Notes: generated by a model not told the origin, from the letters alone. 14,844 nucleotides of DNA from an uncultured Oscillibacter sp. (GCA_902490355.1 CABUDN010000054.1:1-14844); one strand, 5' to 3'; positions 1-8,287 are shown, counted from the first letter of the stretch. Program-made: numbers and translations.

Positions 1-1
1 C

Positions 2-85
2 TTACCGTCGGCAGGAGACGCCGCCCCGGCATTGCCCGCCGACACCTGCAAACATGTCCAGCAATTGCGCGAGTTTCTCGTTCAT
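2..85 (-). CDS. Small ORF, probable 5' end of a frame-broken gene
   Basis: The frame starting at ATG 85-83 encodes 27 residues (begins MNEKLAQLLDMF) and ends at TAA 4-2. An AGGAGG ribosome site stands 8 bases before the ATG, so translation initiation looks real. The last part of the frame is Cys/Arg/Gly-rich and unconvincing. If the CCC run at 35-37 had one base fewer, the frame would continue open to the window edge, reading N-A-G-A-A-S-P-A-D-G-K after Gly-Gly. I think this is the start of a longer gene carrying a one-base insertion, a sequencing error or, less likely, a programmed shift. It could also be a true micro-protein. It lies 57 bases downstream of the kinase gene, behind a strong hairpin. 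No function is recognised. Confidence 0.4.
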   Translation of the reverse strand: MNEKLAQLLDMFAGVGGQCRGGVSCRR

Positions 86-109
86 GATGAAAACCTCCTG
101 CAGCAAGAT

Positions 110-137
110 CTGCCGGCGGAGGGGTCTCCGCCGGCAG
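110..137 (-). terminator. Hairpin between kinase gene and small ORF
   Basis: A perfect 12-bp stem (110-121 with 126-137) closes a 4-base loop, just after the kinase stop codon on the minus strand. The downstream bases (ATCTTGCTGC) are not a T-run, so it is a poor classical Rho-independent terminator. It may instead be an RNA stability or partial-attenuation element, as it ends about 10 bases before the ribosome site of the small ORF. Confidence 0.4.
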
Positions 138-142
138 GCGGA

Positions 143-1078
143 TCAATGGTTGTCGTAGGTACTGCCGCCGATGAACTCCCGGGCCAGGGAGTCGGGCGCC
201 ACGCAGGATTCGTCCATGGCCTCAATGCGTTCAAAGCTTGCAAGGATCCGGTCCACCACCTCGTACTTCCCGGCGGGAACGGCCTGGAGTAGCGGCACCA
301 CAAAGGGCTTGAGCACGGAGAACTCAAAGGCCAGGGAGGAGTCGAACATCAAATCGGCGTTTTCCTTGTAGGGGGAGATGTAGAGCTTTTCTCCCCGGCA
401 CACGTTGGGCCACATTTTCAGAGTGAAAGCGGCGTCGCTGCCCCGGAACTTGTAGTCCCGGACGATCCGGCGGCACAGACGCAGCCACGCATGCTCGAAG
501 ACCACGTTGCCGTCGTCGTCCACCAGGTTGCTCCGGGCGGCGATATAGAGCTTGAAGGCGCGGGGATTCTTACCCACGATGATGTCGTTGAGGGCGTGGA
601 TGCCTTCAAAAATCGCCAGATCGTCAGGCCCCAGATGCATGGGCTGGGAGAAAATGTCGGAGCGCATCTGCCGGGCAAATTCGTACTTGGGCACGTGGAT
701 GGTCTCGCCCCGGTCCAGCATGGAAAAGTGCCGGTTCAAAAGGTCCACGTCCAGGCAGAAGGGGGACTCGTAGTCAATGGCACCCTCCCGGTTGCGGGGA
801 GCGGTCTCGGGATCGAGGGTGTTGAAGTAGTTGTCCATGGACACAGTGTGGGTCTCAATGCCCATGTGGTCCAGGACCTCCTCGATCTTCAGTGCCGTGG
901 TGGTCTTGCCGGAGCCGGAGGGGCCGGAGAGCAGGATGATCCGCGACTCGCTCCGGTGGCCCGCAATTTTCTCGGCGGCGCACTGGACCTTCCGGGCGAA
1001 GGCGGCGTCACACTCGGCGGCAAAGGCCGCGGGATCACTGCGGATGGCTGCATTGATCTGCGAGAGGGAATAAGGCAT
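143..1078 (-). CDS. Uridine kinase-like P-loop nucleoside kinase
   Basis: This 311-residue cytoplasmic protein resembles the PRK/uridine kinase family, which transfers phosphate from ATP or GTP to a nucleoside, typically making UMP or CMP in pyrimidine salvage. A P-loop GPSGSGKT lies at residues 52-59, followed by the SMDNYF segment that in this family carries the acidic substrate-site residues, then a DYESP stretch. Many Clostridia carry a longer nucleoside kinase with an N-terminal TGS domain. This one has only about 45 residues before the kinase fold and no TGS domain. I chose the ATG at 1078 because a GAAAGGAG site lies about 7 bases before it; upstream in-frame starts would sit inside hemZ. 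That ribosome site overlaps the hemZ stop codon, so the two genes are probably translationally coupled. The exact substrate cannot be read from the sequence. Confidence 0.85.
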   Translation of the reverse strand: MPYSLSQINAAIRSDPAAFAAECDAAFARKVQCAAEKIAGHRSESRIILLSGPSGSGKTTTALKIEEVLDHMGIETHTVSMDNYFNTLDPETAPRNREGAIDYESPFCLDVDLLNRHFSMLDRGETIHVPKYEFARQMRSDIFSQPMHLGPDDLAIFEGIHALNDIIVGKNPRAFKLYIAARSNLVDDDGNVVFEHAWLRLCRRIVRDYKFRGSDAAFTLKMWPNVCRGEKLYISPYKENADLMFDSSLAFEFSVLKPFVVPLLQAVPAGKYEVVDRILASFERIEAMDESCVAPDSLAREFIGGSTYDNH

Positions 1079-1092
1079 GGCAATGGCTCCTT

Positions 1093-2568
1093 TCAAAGCT
1101 GCAATGACGCATAGAAGGCGGCAAATTCCGCTTGGTTGGCAAGACACTTTTCCGGACGCTCAATGTATTCCTTGGGGTACTTGGGATTGAAGGCCCGCTG
1201 GATGCGGTTGGTGCCCGGCACCACCATCTTGGTGGAGCCTCCCGCACCGAAGGAGAGGATGGAGCACAGCTCCGACATGATCTCTATATTATACAGGCAC
1301 TGTGCCCCGGGATGACTCCAGCCGATATTTTCAAAGCTGCCGGACATGTATTTTTGCCGGTAGAGGTAGTAGGGGGCATAGCCCCGGCCCCGCAGGGTGG
1401 GGGCGGCGTAGTCCAGCATCTTCGCCACATCCTCTGGTCCGGGGACGGGCAGGCCCTCCAGCAGGATGCGGCTGCCTTTTTTCAGCGCCAGGGTGTGGAC
1501 GGTGACATTGTCCGTGCCGTAAGCCAGGCACCGGTCCAGAGAGCGGCAAAAGCCCTCCGGCGAATCGGCGGGGAGTCCCGCAATGAGGTCCATGTTCACA
1601 TGGGGGAAGTGGTACCGGCCCACCAGCTCCATGGCTGCGTCGATCTCGGCGGCGGTGTGGCGCCGGCCGATGGCCTGGAGAACATGATCCTCCATGGTCT
1701 GGGGATTGACGGAGATCCGGGTGACGCCGTGGTCCCGGAGCACCGCCAGCTTGTCGGCGGTGATGGTGTCCGGCCGTCCGGCCTCCACGGTGATTTCCCG
1801 GCAGCCGTCCCGGTCAAAGGCTTCCTCCCAGGCGGTGAGGACCCGGTCCATCTGCCCGGCGGTCAGGGTGGTGGGGGTGCCGCCGCCCATGTAGAACGAG
1901 CGCACCCGCAGTCCCGCCCGGCGGACCATCTCGCCGCCGGCGCGGATCTCCGCCACCAGGGCGTCCACATAAGGGTCCACCAGGGCAAAGCTCTTTTCCA
2001 CAGACTGGCTGACAAAGGAGCAGTAGGCGCAGCGGGTGGGACAGAAGGGAATGCCCACATAGACGGCGATGTCCCGGGGGGCCAAGTCCCGGGAGGCCGC
2101 CAGGGCAGCCCCGCCGGTCTCCACCGCCAGCGCGGCCCGGTCCGGCGTGACGAAGTACTCCTGCTCCAGCATGGCCCGGACATCCTCCGGGGCGCGGCCT
2201 TCGGCCAGGGCCCAGGTGGCGGGCTTGTCGGGCCGGACGCCGGTGAGCATGCCCCAGGGGGGCGTATCGCCGGTGACGGCCCGGGCAGCCAGGAAAAAGC
2301 ACCGGCCGATGGCGTGGCGGCGCTGGCCCTCCTGCTGGAAGGCCGTGCCGGAGAGAGGGGCGTCCAGGCTGTATGGCGCCGTTTTGCCCTGATGGCTCAG
2401 TTCCACGGTTACGCGGCAGTGTGCCGGCTCTTCCTGCACCGTGATGACGGCCCAGCTGTCATCCCCGGGGACAATGGGCTCATAGACGGGCTTTTCGCCG
2501 GGGAAGAGGTTCATCAGGCTCTGCTCCACCACGTAGCGTTCGTCGTGGCCCCGCAGTTCCAGCTTCAT
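1093..2568 (-). CDS. hemZ: HemZ-type oxygen-independent coproporphyrinogen dehydrogenase
   Basis: This 491-residue radical SAM protein has the CxxxCxxC iron-sulfur motif at C176, C180 and C183, followed by the MGGGTPT glycine-rich motif that contacts SAM in this family. The N-terminal region of about 165 residues with PWGMLTGVRPDK near residues 104-115 is typical of the HemZ subfamily rather than HemN/HemW. The family is assigned to oxidative decarboxylation of coproporphyrinogen III without oxygen, though the activity of clostridial HemZ copies is not certain because many hosts lack a full heme pathway. The ATG at 2568 lies 7 bases after the stop of the hydrolase gene, and its GTGAGG ribosome site overlaps that stop. 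It is therefore part of the recJ-relA-dtd operon, an arrangement common in Clostridia. Confidence 0.9.
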   Translation of the reverse strand: MKLELRGHDERYVVEQSLMNLFPGEKPVYEPIVPGDDSWAVITVQEEPAHCRVTVELSHQGKTAPYSLDAPLSGTAFQQEGQRRHAIGRCFFLAARAVTGDTPPWGMLTGVRPDKPATWALAEGRAPEDVRAMLEQEYFVTPDRAALAVETGGAALAASRDLAPRDIAVYVGIPFCPTRCAYCSFVSQSVEKSFALVDPYVDALVAEIRAGGEMVRRAGLRVRSFYMGGGTPTTLTAGQMDRVLTAWEEAFDRDGCREITVEAGRPDTITADKLAVLRDHGVTRISVNPQTMEDHVLQAIGRRHTAAEIDAAMELVGRYHFPHVNMDLIAGLPADSPEGFCRSLDRCLAYGTDNVTVHTLALKKGSRILLEGLPVPGPEDVAKMLDYAAPTLRGRGYAPYYLYRQKYMSGSFENIGWSHPGAQCLYNIEIMSELCSILSFGAGGSTKMVVPGTNRIQRAFNPKYPKEYIERPEKCLANQAEFAAFYASLQL

Positions 2569-2575
2569 AGACGCC

Positions 2576-3184
2576 TCACTTTCTCATGGCCTGGATCAGA
2601 TAGGGATTCATCCGCCGTTCCGTGTCCAGGTCCGAGGGCTCCATATGGCCGGGCAGCACCCGATAGTTGCCCGTAAGACGCCCCAGCCGGGCCAGGGAGT
2701 CCATGAGTGTGGTCATGCTGCCGCCTACAAAGTCCGTCCGGCCGCAGGAGCCGGCAAAGAGGGTGTCGCCGCAAAAGAGCACGTCGCCGCAGCGCAGCGT
2801 CACGCCGCCTTCGGAGTGGCCGGGAGTGGAGAGCACCTCCACGGTGAGGCCGCCCACGGCAATCTTGTCTCCCTCGCCGTAGTCCACGGCACCGGGGATG
2901 GGGGGAAAGAGCTCCGCGGCGTAGGTTCCGGCCTCGTACTGGTCCTTGCGGCTCAGGTACACCGGCACCTGGGGCCACATCTGCCGCAGCTGCGCCACGG
3001 CGCCGGTGTGGTCATAGTGGCCGTGGGTGAGGAGGATGGCGCAGGGCGTGCATCCGCTCTCCCGTACCGCCGCGGCTACCCGGGGGGCCTCCGCGCCGGG
3101 ATCGATGACGGCGCAGGCGCCGGTGTCGCAGAGCAGATAGCAGTTGGTGCCGATGGGGCCCACCTGCAGGGTTTTGATTTCCAT
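2576..3184 (-). CDS. GloB-like metallo-beta-lactamase fold hydrolase
   Basis: This 202-residue cytoplasmic hydrolase has the full metal-binding set of the glyoxalase II-like MBL family: HGHYDH with H54, H56, D58 and H59, then H123 (in PGHSEG), D140 (in FCGDTLF) and H180 (in PGHMEP). These normally bind two metal ions. Relatives cleave thioesters such as S-lactoylglutathione, but this short form lacks the long C-terminal domain of classical GloB, and Clostridia often lack glutathione, so the substrate is unknown. A GGAGG site lies 8 bases before the ATG. The gene sits between dtd and hemZ, as in many Clostridia, which suggests a conserved but unexplained link with the stringent-response and tRNA-proofreading genes upstream. 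Confidence 0.9.
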   Translation of the reverse strand: MEIKTLQVGPIGTNCYLLCDTGACAVIDPGAEAPRVAAAVRESGCTPCAILLTHGHYDHTGAVAQLRQMWPQVPVYLSRKDQYEAGTYAAELFPPIPGAVDYGEGDKIAVGGLTVEVLSTPGHSEGGVTLRCGDVLFCGDTLFAGSCGRTDFVGGSMTTLMDSLARLGRLTGNYRVLPGHMEPSDLDTERRMNPYLIQAMRK

Positions 3185-3213
3185 GGGGAATTCCTCCGAA
3201 AGAAAAGATCATC

Positions 3214-3276
3214 CCGGGGCGCCCGCTTGGGTGCGCCCCGGTGCTGGTCCGCGGCGGAAGGGCCGTGCCCTCCGCC
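3214..3276 (-). terminator. Tandem hairpins between dtd and the MBL gene
   Basis: Read on the minus strand, a bulged 10-bp GC stem (3253-3276, loop CGT on the plus strand) is followed by a perfect 9-bp stem (3214-3222 with 3233-3241, 10-base loop). After the second stem the RNA reads GATGATCTTTTCTTT, which is moderately U-rich and merges into the ribosome site of the MBL gene. I see no good promoter between the hairpins and that gene. I therefore read this as a leaky terminator or attenuator inside the operon rather than a full stop. Confidence 0.4.
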
Positions 3277-3293
3277 GGAGTTGGATGCGCCCG

Positions 3294-3737
3294 TCAGGGC
3301 CGGTCCGTGTCGAAGAGAATCGTCACCGGTCCGTCGTTTAGGGAATCCACCTGCATATCCGCGCCGAACTGGCCGTGCTGGACGTCGAAGCCCCGGTCCC
3401 GGCAGTGGGCCAGGAAGGTCTCGTACAGGGGGATGGCCGTCTCCGGCCGGGCCGCGCCCGTAAAGCCCGGGCGGCGGGAGGAGGTGTCGGCGTAGAGGGT
3501 GAACTGGGAGACCACCAGAAGGTTCCCGCCCACCTGCTCCAGACTGCGGTTCATTTTGCCGTTTTCGTCGGAGAACACCCGCAGGTTGCAGATTTTCTCC
3601 GCCAGGTGATGGGCGGTCTCCTCCGTATCCTGGAGACCCACGCCCAGCAGCACCAGAAAACCGGTGCCGATGGCTCCGCAGACCTCCCCCTCAATGGAGA
3701 CGGAGGCCCGGGTAACCCGAGTGACCACTGCGCGCAT
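3294..3737 (-). CDS. dtd: D-aminoacyl-tRNA deacylase
   Basis: This is a 147-residue protein of the usual DTD length. DTD cleaves D-amino acids (and glycine mischarged on tRNA-Ala) from tRNA, keeping D-residues out of protein. The two family signatures are present: SQFTLYADT at residues 77-85, with the catalytic-region Thr80, and NDGPVT at 134-139, holding the Gly-cisPro pair (G136-P137) that enforces chiral selection. The start MRAVVTRV is the standard DTD N-terminus. I placed it at 3737 because GGAAAGGAG stands 8 bases upstream; an earlier in-frame ATG at 3773 lacks such a site. It follows relA after an 85-base gap that contains only short imperfect GC hairpins. Confidence 0.95.
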   Translation of the reverse strand: MRAVVTRVTRASVSIEGEVCGAIGTGFLVLLGVGLQDTEETAHHLAEKICNLRVFSDENGKMNRSLEQVGGNLLVVSQFTLYADTSSRRPGFTGAARPETAIPLYETFLAHCRDRGFDVQHGQFGADMQVDSLNDGPVTILFDTDRP

Positions 3738-3822
3738 GGATGCGCTCCTTTCCGCGGGCGCAGGCACCCGCATGGTGTTGCATGACGCCGTTCCGGCGGG
3801 GGAGACGGAAATTGCTGTGCGC

Positions 3823-6066
3823 TCAGCCGGCCGGACGGGTGACCTTGAGCACGCCGGAGATCTGGTGGAGGCGGTTCATGAGGGAGGCAAGCTGCTGACT
3901 GTCCCGCATCCGGACCTCCAGACGGAAGATGGCGAACTGATCCTCCGTGCTGCGGGAGTTGATGCCCAGCACGAAGGTGTTGGTGGTGGACAGCGCCGCG
4001 GAGATATCCAGCAGCAGACCCTGACGGTCCTTGCACACCACTTCCAGCGTGGTGGGATAGCTCTCGTTGGTGTCGGTGCCCCAGCTGACCTTGATCCAGC
4101 GGCCGGCGGTCTCCGGTGCGGCCCGCTTTTCCGGGGAGGCGTTGGGGCAGTCCGCCCGGTGGACGGACACGCCGTAGCCCCGGGTGATGAAGCCCACGAT
4201 CTCATCGCCGGGCACCGGGGTGCAGCATTTGGAGAATTTCACCAGGCAGTTGTCCAGACCCTCGACAATGATGCCCTGCTCGCTTTTGACGTGCTTGGGA
4301 CCGGCGGGCTTGGCAGCGGCCGCTGCCTTGGAGGAAGCGGCCTTGGCGGCCTCCTCCTTCTGGGCTTCGGCGGCCTCGGCGGCCAGCTTTTCGGCCTGAT
4401 GGTGCTTGGCGATGCGCTGCAGCTCACCCTGCATCCGGCTGACGGCCTTTTGCGCGGTGAAGCCGCCGTAGCCGATGGCGGCGTACATTTCGTCCAGAGA
4501 TCCGTAGGAGACCTTCTTGAGGAGAACCGGCAGCGTGTCGGCGGCCGTGATGTCCCGCATGGGGATGCCGCAGTGCTTGAGCTCGGCTTCAAAGGCGGCC
4601 CGGCCGTTGGCGATGTTCTCCTCTTTCTTCTCCTTTTTGAACCACTGGCGGATCTTGCTGCGGGCCTCGCTGGACTTGGCGATTTTCATCCAGTCCCGTC
4701 CGGGGCCCTTGGCGTTTTTGGAGGTGAGAATCTCCACAATGTCGCCGTTTTTCAGGACGTGGTCAAAGGTGACGATGCGGCCGTTGACCTTGGCGCCCAC
4801 CATGCGGTTGCCCACGGCGGAGTGAATGGCGTAGGCAAAGTCAATGGGGGTGGCGCCGGCGGGGAGGTTCTGTACGTCGCCGTTGGGCGTAAAGACGAAG
4901 ACCTCGTCGGAGAACATATCCACCTTCAGAGAGTGGATATAGTCCTCGGCGTCGGCGCCCTCCTGGTTTTCCAGCAGACGCCGGACCCACTCGTAGCGGC
5001 CCTCGGTGCCGGCACCCTGGCCGTGCTGCTTGTATTTCCAGTGGGCGGCCACGCCGTATTCGGCGATCTCATGCATCTCCCGGGTGCGGATCTGCACCTC
5101 AAAGGGAATGCCGTCGTTGCCCATGACGGTGGTGTGCAGGGACTGATAGCCGTTGGGCTTGGGGGTGCCGATATAGTCCTTGAACCGGCCCAGGATGGGC
5201 TTGTAGAGATCGTGCACCACACCCAAGACGTTGTAGCAGTCTCCCACGGTGTCCACAATCACCCGGAAGGCGAACAGGTCGAAGATCTCGTTGAGGGACT
5301 TGTTCTGGCTGAACATCTTGCGGTAGATGGAGTAGGGATGCTTAATCCGGCCGTAGACGATATGGGAGATGCCCAGCTGATTCAGCCGTTCATCGATCTG
5401 GGCCTGGGTCCGGGCCATGAAGGCGTCGTACTCCTGCTTCCGGGCGTCCAGATTGGAGACGATCTCCTCGTAGCCCACGGGGTCCAGATACTTTAAGGAC
5501 AAGTCCTCCAGCTCCCACTTGATGCGCTGCATGCCCAGACGGTGGGAGATGGGGGCGTAAATCTCCATGGTCTCCAGGGATTTTTGCTTCTGCTTGGCCG
5601 GAGACTGATACTCCATGGTGCGCATGTTGTGGAGCCGGTCGGCGATTTTGATGAGGATGACCCGGATGTCCTTGCTCATGGCGATGAGCATTTTCCGCAG
5701 GTTCTCCATCTGCTCGTCTTCCTTGGTGGCGTACTGGATGCGGGTCAGTTTGCTGACGCCTTCCACCAGGTCGGCGATGGTGGGGGAGAACAGGCGGGAG
5801 ACTTCCTCATGAGTGGCGGGAGTATCCTCGATGACATCGTGGAGCAAAGCGGCCTCGATGGACTCGCTGTCCAGCTTGAGTTCCTCGGCCACGATCTGCG
5901 CCACCGCCAGGGGATGGATGATATAGGGCTCGCCGCTTTTGCGCTTTTGGCCCGCGTGGGACCGTTCGGCAAATTCAAAGGCGGCCCGGATCTGGGCAAA
6001 GTCCGCCGCGGGGTTGTAGCTCCGGACGGTGTTTTCCAGCTGTTCAAACTGCTCCTGAATGGTCAT
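3823..6066 (-). CDS. relA: Bifunctional (p)ppGpp synthetase/hydrolase (Rel)
   Basis: This 747-residue long-form RSH protein makes and degrades the stringent-response alarmone (p)ppGpp. The HD hydrolase domain (about 25-190) keeps its metal and catalytic residues: H51, H76-D77, E80-D81, D143 and N147. The synthetase domain (about 235-345) has D263, RFKDY at 294-298 and E323. The RFKD rather than ExDD form is the signature of bifunctional Rel enzymes. A TGS domain (about 388-448), a Cys-rich RIS/zinc-finger region with KCCTPVPGDEI (613-623) and a C-terminal ACT domain (about 668-743) follow, so ribosome-dependent control is expected. A low-complexity Ala/Lys/Glu linker at about 557-590 is longer than I would expect. 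Its ATG overlaps the recJ stop as ATGA, with a GAGGTGA ribosome site inside recJ, so the two are translationally coupled. Confidence 0.97.
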   Translation of the reverse strand: MTIQEQFEQLENTVRSYNPAADFAQIRAAFEFAERSHAGQKRKSGEPYIIHPLAVAQIVAEELKLDSESIEAALLHDVIEDTPATHEEVSRLFSPTIADLVEGVSKLTRIQYATKEDEQMENLRKMLIAMSKDIRVILIKIADRLHNMRTMEYQSPAKQKQKSLETMEIYAPISHRLGMQRIKWELEDLSLKYLDPVGYEEIVSNLDARKQEYDAFMARTQAQIDERLNQLGISHIVYGRIKHPYSIYRKMFSQNKSLNEIFDLFAFRVIVDTVGDCYNVLGVVHDLYKPILGRFKDYIGTPKPNGYQSLHTTVMGNDGIPFEVQIRTREMHEIAEYGVAAHWKYKQHGQGAGTEGRYEWVRRLLENQEGADAEDYIHSLKVDMFSDEVFVFTPNGDVQNLPAGATPIDFAYAIHSAVGNRMVGAKVNGRIVTFDHVLKNGDIVEILTSKNAKGPGRDWMKIAKSSEARSKIRQWFKKEKKEENIANGRAAFEAELKHCGIPMRDITAADTLPVLLKKVSYGSLDEMYAAIGYGGFTAQKAVSRMQGELQRIAKHHQAEKLAAEAAEAQKEEAAKAASSKAAAAAKPAGPKHVKSEQGIIVEGLDNCLVKFSKCCTPVPGDEIVGFITRGYGVSVHRADCPNASPEKRAAPETAGRWIKVSWGTDTNESYPTTLEVVCKDRQGLLLDISAALSTTNTFVLGINSRSTEDQFAIFRLEVRMRDSQQLASLMNRLHQISGVLKVTRPAG

Positions 6067-8174
6067 GACACATCACCTCGGTTCCGATTGACGGCTCGCT
6101 CCTGGAGCCGGACCAGATACGGGCAGGCGGTCAGGTCCACCTTGCCCTGAATGGGATTGAGATGCAGCACCAGCCGCGATCCCTCCTCCCGCAGACTCAC
6201 CAGGCCGCGCTCCCGGAAAATCTCCAGAGCCAAAGCGGCCCGGAGGAAATTCTCGCTGCCGCCGCACTCGCAGGCGGCTTCCCGGGCCAGAGCACGCAAA
6301 AAGGGCAGACGGTCCGTCTCCGTTTTGCCGGTGCGCAGGTGCCGCTCCAGTACCCGCCAGTAGGGCACCAGCTGGTCCCGGGTGGTCTGGAGACGGGCGG
6401 CCTCCTGGGCAGTCAGGGGGTCGCCGGCCACCAGCCGGGCTACCAGAGCCAGGTCCTCGGCCTGGTGGCGGCTGGGCGTCAGAGAGGGGCGGATATCCAC
6501 CAGCTGCAATTGCAGCGTGGTATTGCCCCGGAATGTGTTGATCTGGAAGTAGAAGGCCACATCCACCCGGCTGCCCGCCGTGATGCCGCACTCGGCCTCC
6601 GTCACGGAGAAGAAGATGGCGTCAAACCGGCAGGGACCCTTGCTCAGATGGAGCTTGAGATGGCGGCCCTGGCCCACGGGCTGGATGGAGTCCACCATGG
6701 CCCCCAGCAGGGCGAAGACCGGCCGGGCGTTGCCCGCGCCGTAGGGCTCCAGCCGTCCCAGCTCCTCCACCTCCGCCAGCGTCACGGCGCCGGGGCAGGT
6801 GATGGCGGCGTCTACTTCCAGAGAGGGGACGGGGAGCTTGCCGCCGCAGGTTTCCCGCACGTAGCGGTTCATCCGGGTGCGGAAGGCGTCGATGTTTTCC
6901 TCGGGAATGGTGAAGCCCGCGGCCAGCTCATGGCCGCCGAAGCCGGAGAGCAGCCCCTTGCACGACTCCAGAGCGGCGAAGAGGTTGAAGCCGCCGTAGG
7001 ACCGGCATGAGCCCTTGCCCACACCGTCCTTGAGATGGATCATGAAGCTGGGGCAGGAGTATTTCTCGCTCAGGCGGGAGGCCACAATGCCCACCACGCC
7101 CTGGTGCCAGTGCTCGCTGGCCAGAACCAGGGCGTTGCGGTCCTCGCTGCGCAAGTGGGTGATCTTGTCGGCGGCGTCGGCGCAGATGGCCTGCTCCACG
7201 GCCTGCCGTTCCCGGTTGAGATCGCACAGCTGCCGGGCCAGTTCCTCGGCCCGGGCCGGATCGTCGGTTTCCAGCAGGTCCGCCGCCAGATCCGCCGCGC
7301 CCATCCGGCCCGCGGCGTTGATCCGGGGAGAGAGAACGAAGCCGATCTGGATGGAGGTGATGGGCTTGCCCAGCAGGCCCGCCTCTTTCAAAAGAGCGTG
7401 AATGCCCACAAAGTCCGTGTGGGGCAGGGCCTCCAGGCCGCAGGAGACGATGGTCCGGTTCTCTCCCTCCATGCGCATGACGTCGGCCACGGTGCCGATG
7501 GCGGCCAGGGTGCAGTACCGGGCGAAGAGGGCGTCCTCCCGGTTCTGGCCGCCCAGGGCCAGCACCAGCTTGAGAGCCACGCCCACGCCCGCCAGATGTT
7601 TGAACGGATACAGGCAGTCCGGCCGGTGGGGGTCCACCACCGCCACGGCGGCGGGGAGCTGCTCCTTGCACTCGTGATGGTCCGTCACCACCACATCCAT
7701 GCCCAGCGAGGCGGCGTAGGCCACCTCCTCATTGCCGGTGATGCCGCAGTCCACGGTGACCATCAGAGTGGCACCCTGGTCCCGCAGGCCCCGGATGGCC
7801 TCGCAGCTGAGGCCATAGCCGTCCTCCACCCGCCGGGGAATATAGCGCAGGCACTTGACGCCGCAGCTTTTGAGATAGTCCATCAGCAGCACCGTGGAGG
7901 TGATGCCGTCTACATCGTAATCGCCGAACACGGCGATGGTCTCGCCATCGGCGATGGCCCGCTGAATCCGGGCCACAGCCTTGTCCATGTCCTTCATTCC
8001 CATGGGGGAGAGGGTCAAGGACCGTTCCCGGTCCAGCGCCTCCGCTGCAGCCTCCGGAGAGTGCACGCCCCGGGCAGCCAGGACTACGGAGAGCAGATAC
8101 GGGTATCCCGCCCCCCGCAGGAGGGCGATGTCCTGCTCATCCGGAGCGCCGATGTTCCACTTTTGAAATTTCAT
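6063..8174 (-). CDS. recJ: Single-stranded-DNA-specific exonuclease RecJ
   Basis: This 703-residue DHH-family 5'-3' exonuclease digests single-stranded DNA in recombination and mismatch or base-excision repair. Catalytic metal ligands are visible as DYDVDG (D85, D87, D89), VDCG (D142), the DHH triad (D165, H166, H167) and DVM (D231). The DHHA1 domain motif GGHELAAGF follows near residue 411. A C-terminal extension of about 200 residues beyond the core resembles the accessory region of Firmicutes RecJ. I chose the ATG at 8174 (MKFQKW) because AAAGGAGG lies 8 bases upstream; the in-frame ATG at 8198 has no such site. It is the first gene of the leftward operon, with a strong promoter about 50 bases upstream. 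Confidence 0.96.
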   Translation of the reverse strand: MKFQKWNIGAPDEQDIALLRGAGYPYLLSVVLAARGVHSPEAAAEALDRERSLTLSPMGMKDMDKAVARIQRAIADGETIAVFGDYDVDGITSTVLLMDYLKSCGVKCLRYIPRRVEDGYGLSCEAIRGLRDQGATLMVTVDCGITGNEEVAYAASLGMDVVVTDHHECKEQLPAAVAVVDPHRPDCLYPFKHLAGVGVALKLVLALGGQNREDALFARYCTLAAIGTVADVMRMEGENRTIVSCGLEALPHTDFVGIHALLKEAGLLGKPITSIQIGFVLSPRINAAGRMGAADLAADLLETDDPARAEELARQLCDLNRERQAVEQAICADAADKITHLRSEDRNALVLASEHWHQGVVGIVASRLSEKYSCPSFMIHLKDGVGKGSCRSYGGFNLFAALESCKGLLSGFGGHELAAGFTIPEENIDAFRTRMNRYVRETCGGKLPVPSLEVDAAITCPGAVTLAEVEELGRLEPYGAGNARPVFALLGAMVDSIQPVGQGRHLKLHLSKGPCRFDAIFFSVTEAECGITAGSRVDVAFYFQINTFRGNTTLQLQLVDIRPSLTPSRHQAEDLALVARLVAGDPLTAQEAARLQTTRDQLVPYWRVLERHLRTGKTETDRLPFLRALAREAACECGGSENFLRAALALEIFRERGLVSLREEGSRLVLHLNPIQGKVDLTACPYLVRLQERAVNRNRGDVS

Positions 8175-8230
8175 GGACCCGTCCTCCTTTCCGGACACAA
8201 ATGTGTATACAATGCCATAATAACCACCCT

Positions 8231-8259
8231 ATTATAGCAGAAAGAGCGGGGCAGGTAAA
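8231..8259 (-). promoter_or_regulatory. Promoter of the recJ-relA operon
   Basis: On the minus strand, TTTACC (8254-8259) is spaced 17 bases from a consensus TATAAT (8231-8236), with an extended -10 TGC immediately before it. The expected start of transcription is near 8223-8225, giving a leader of about 50 bases to recJ. This is a housekeeping sigma-A type promoter. Confidence 0.75.
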
Positions 8260-8267
8260 GCACCAAT

Positions 8268-8287
8268 CTGCCGCAAACTGCCGCAAA
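8268..8287. repeat. Tandem 10-bp repeat in the divergent promoter region
   Basis: CTGCCGCAAA occurs twice back to back (8268-8277 and 8278-8287), one helical turn apart and just upstream of the recJ -35 box. A second short direct repeat, GCGGGGCAG, occurs at 8246-8254 and 8308-8316. Such spacing could bind a regulator, but short repeats in GC-rich DNA also arise by chance. Confidence 0.3.

Noticed and set aside
3664..5496. A 610-codon open frame on the plus strand opposite relA, and similar long antisense frames opposite hemZ (1132-2676), recJ (7035-8237) and pgi (10679-12031)
   Set aside because: They mirror the codon pattern of well-identified genes in GC-rich DNA, show no domain motifs and have Gly/Val/His-rich shadow composition.
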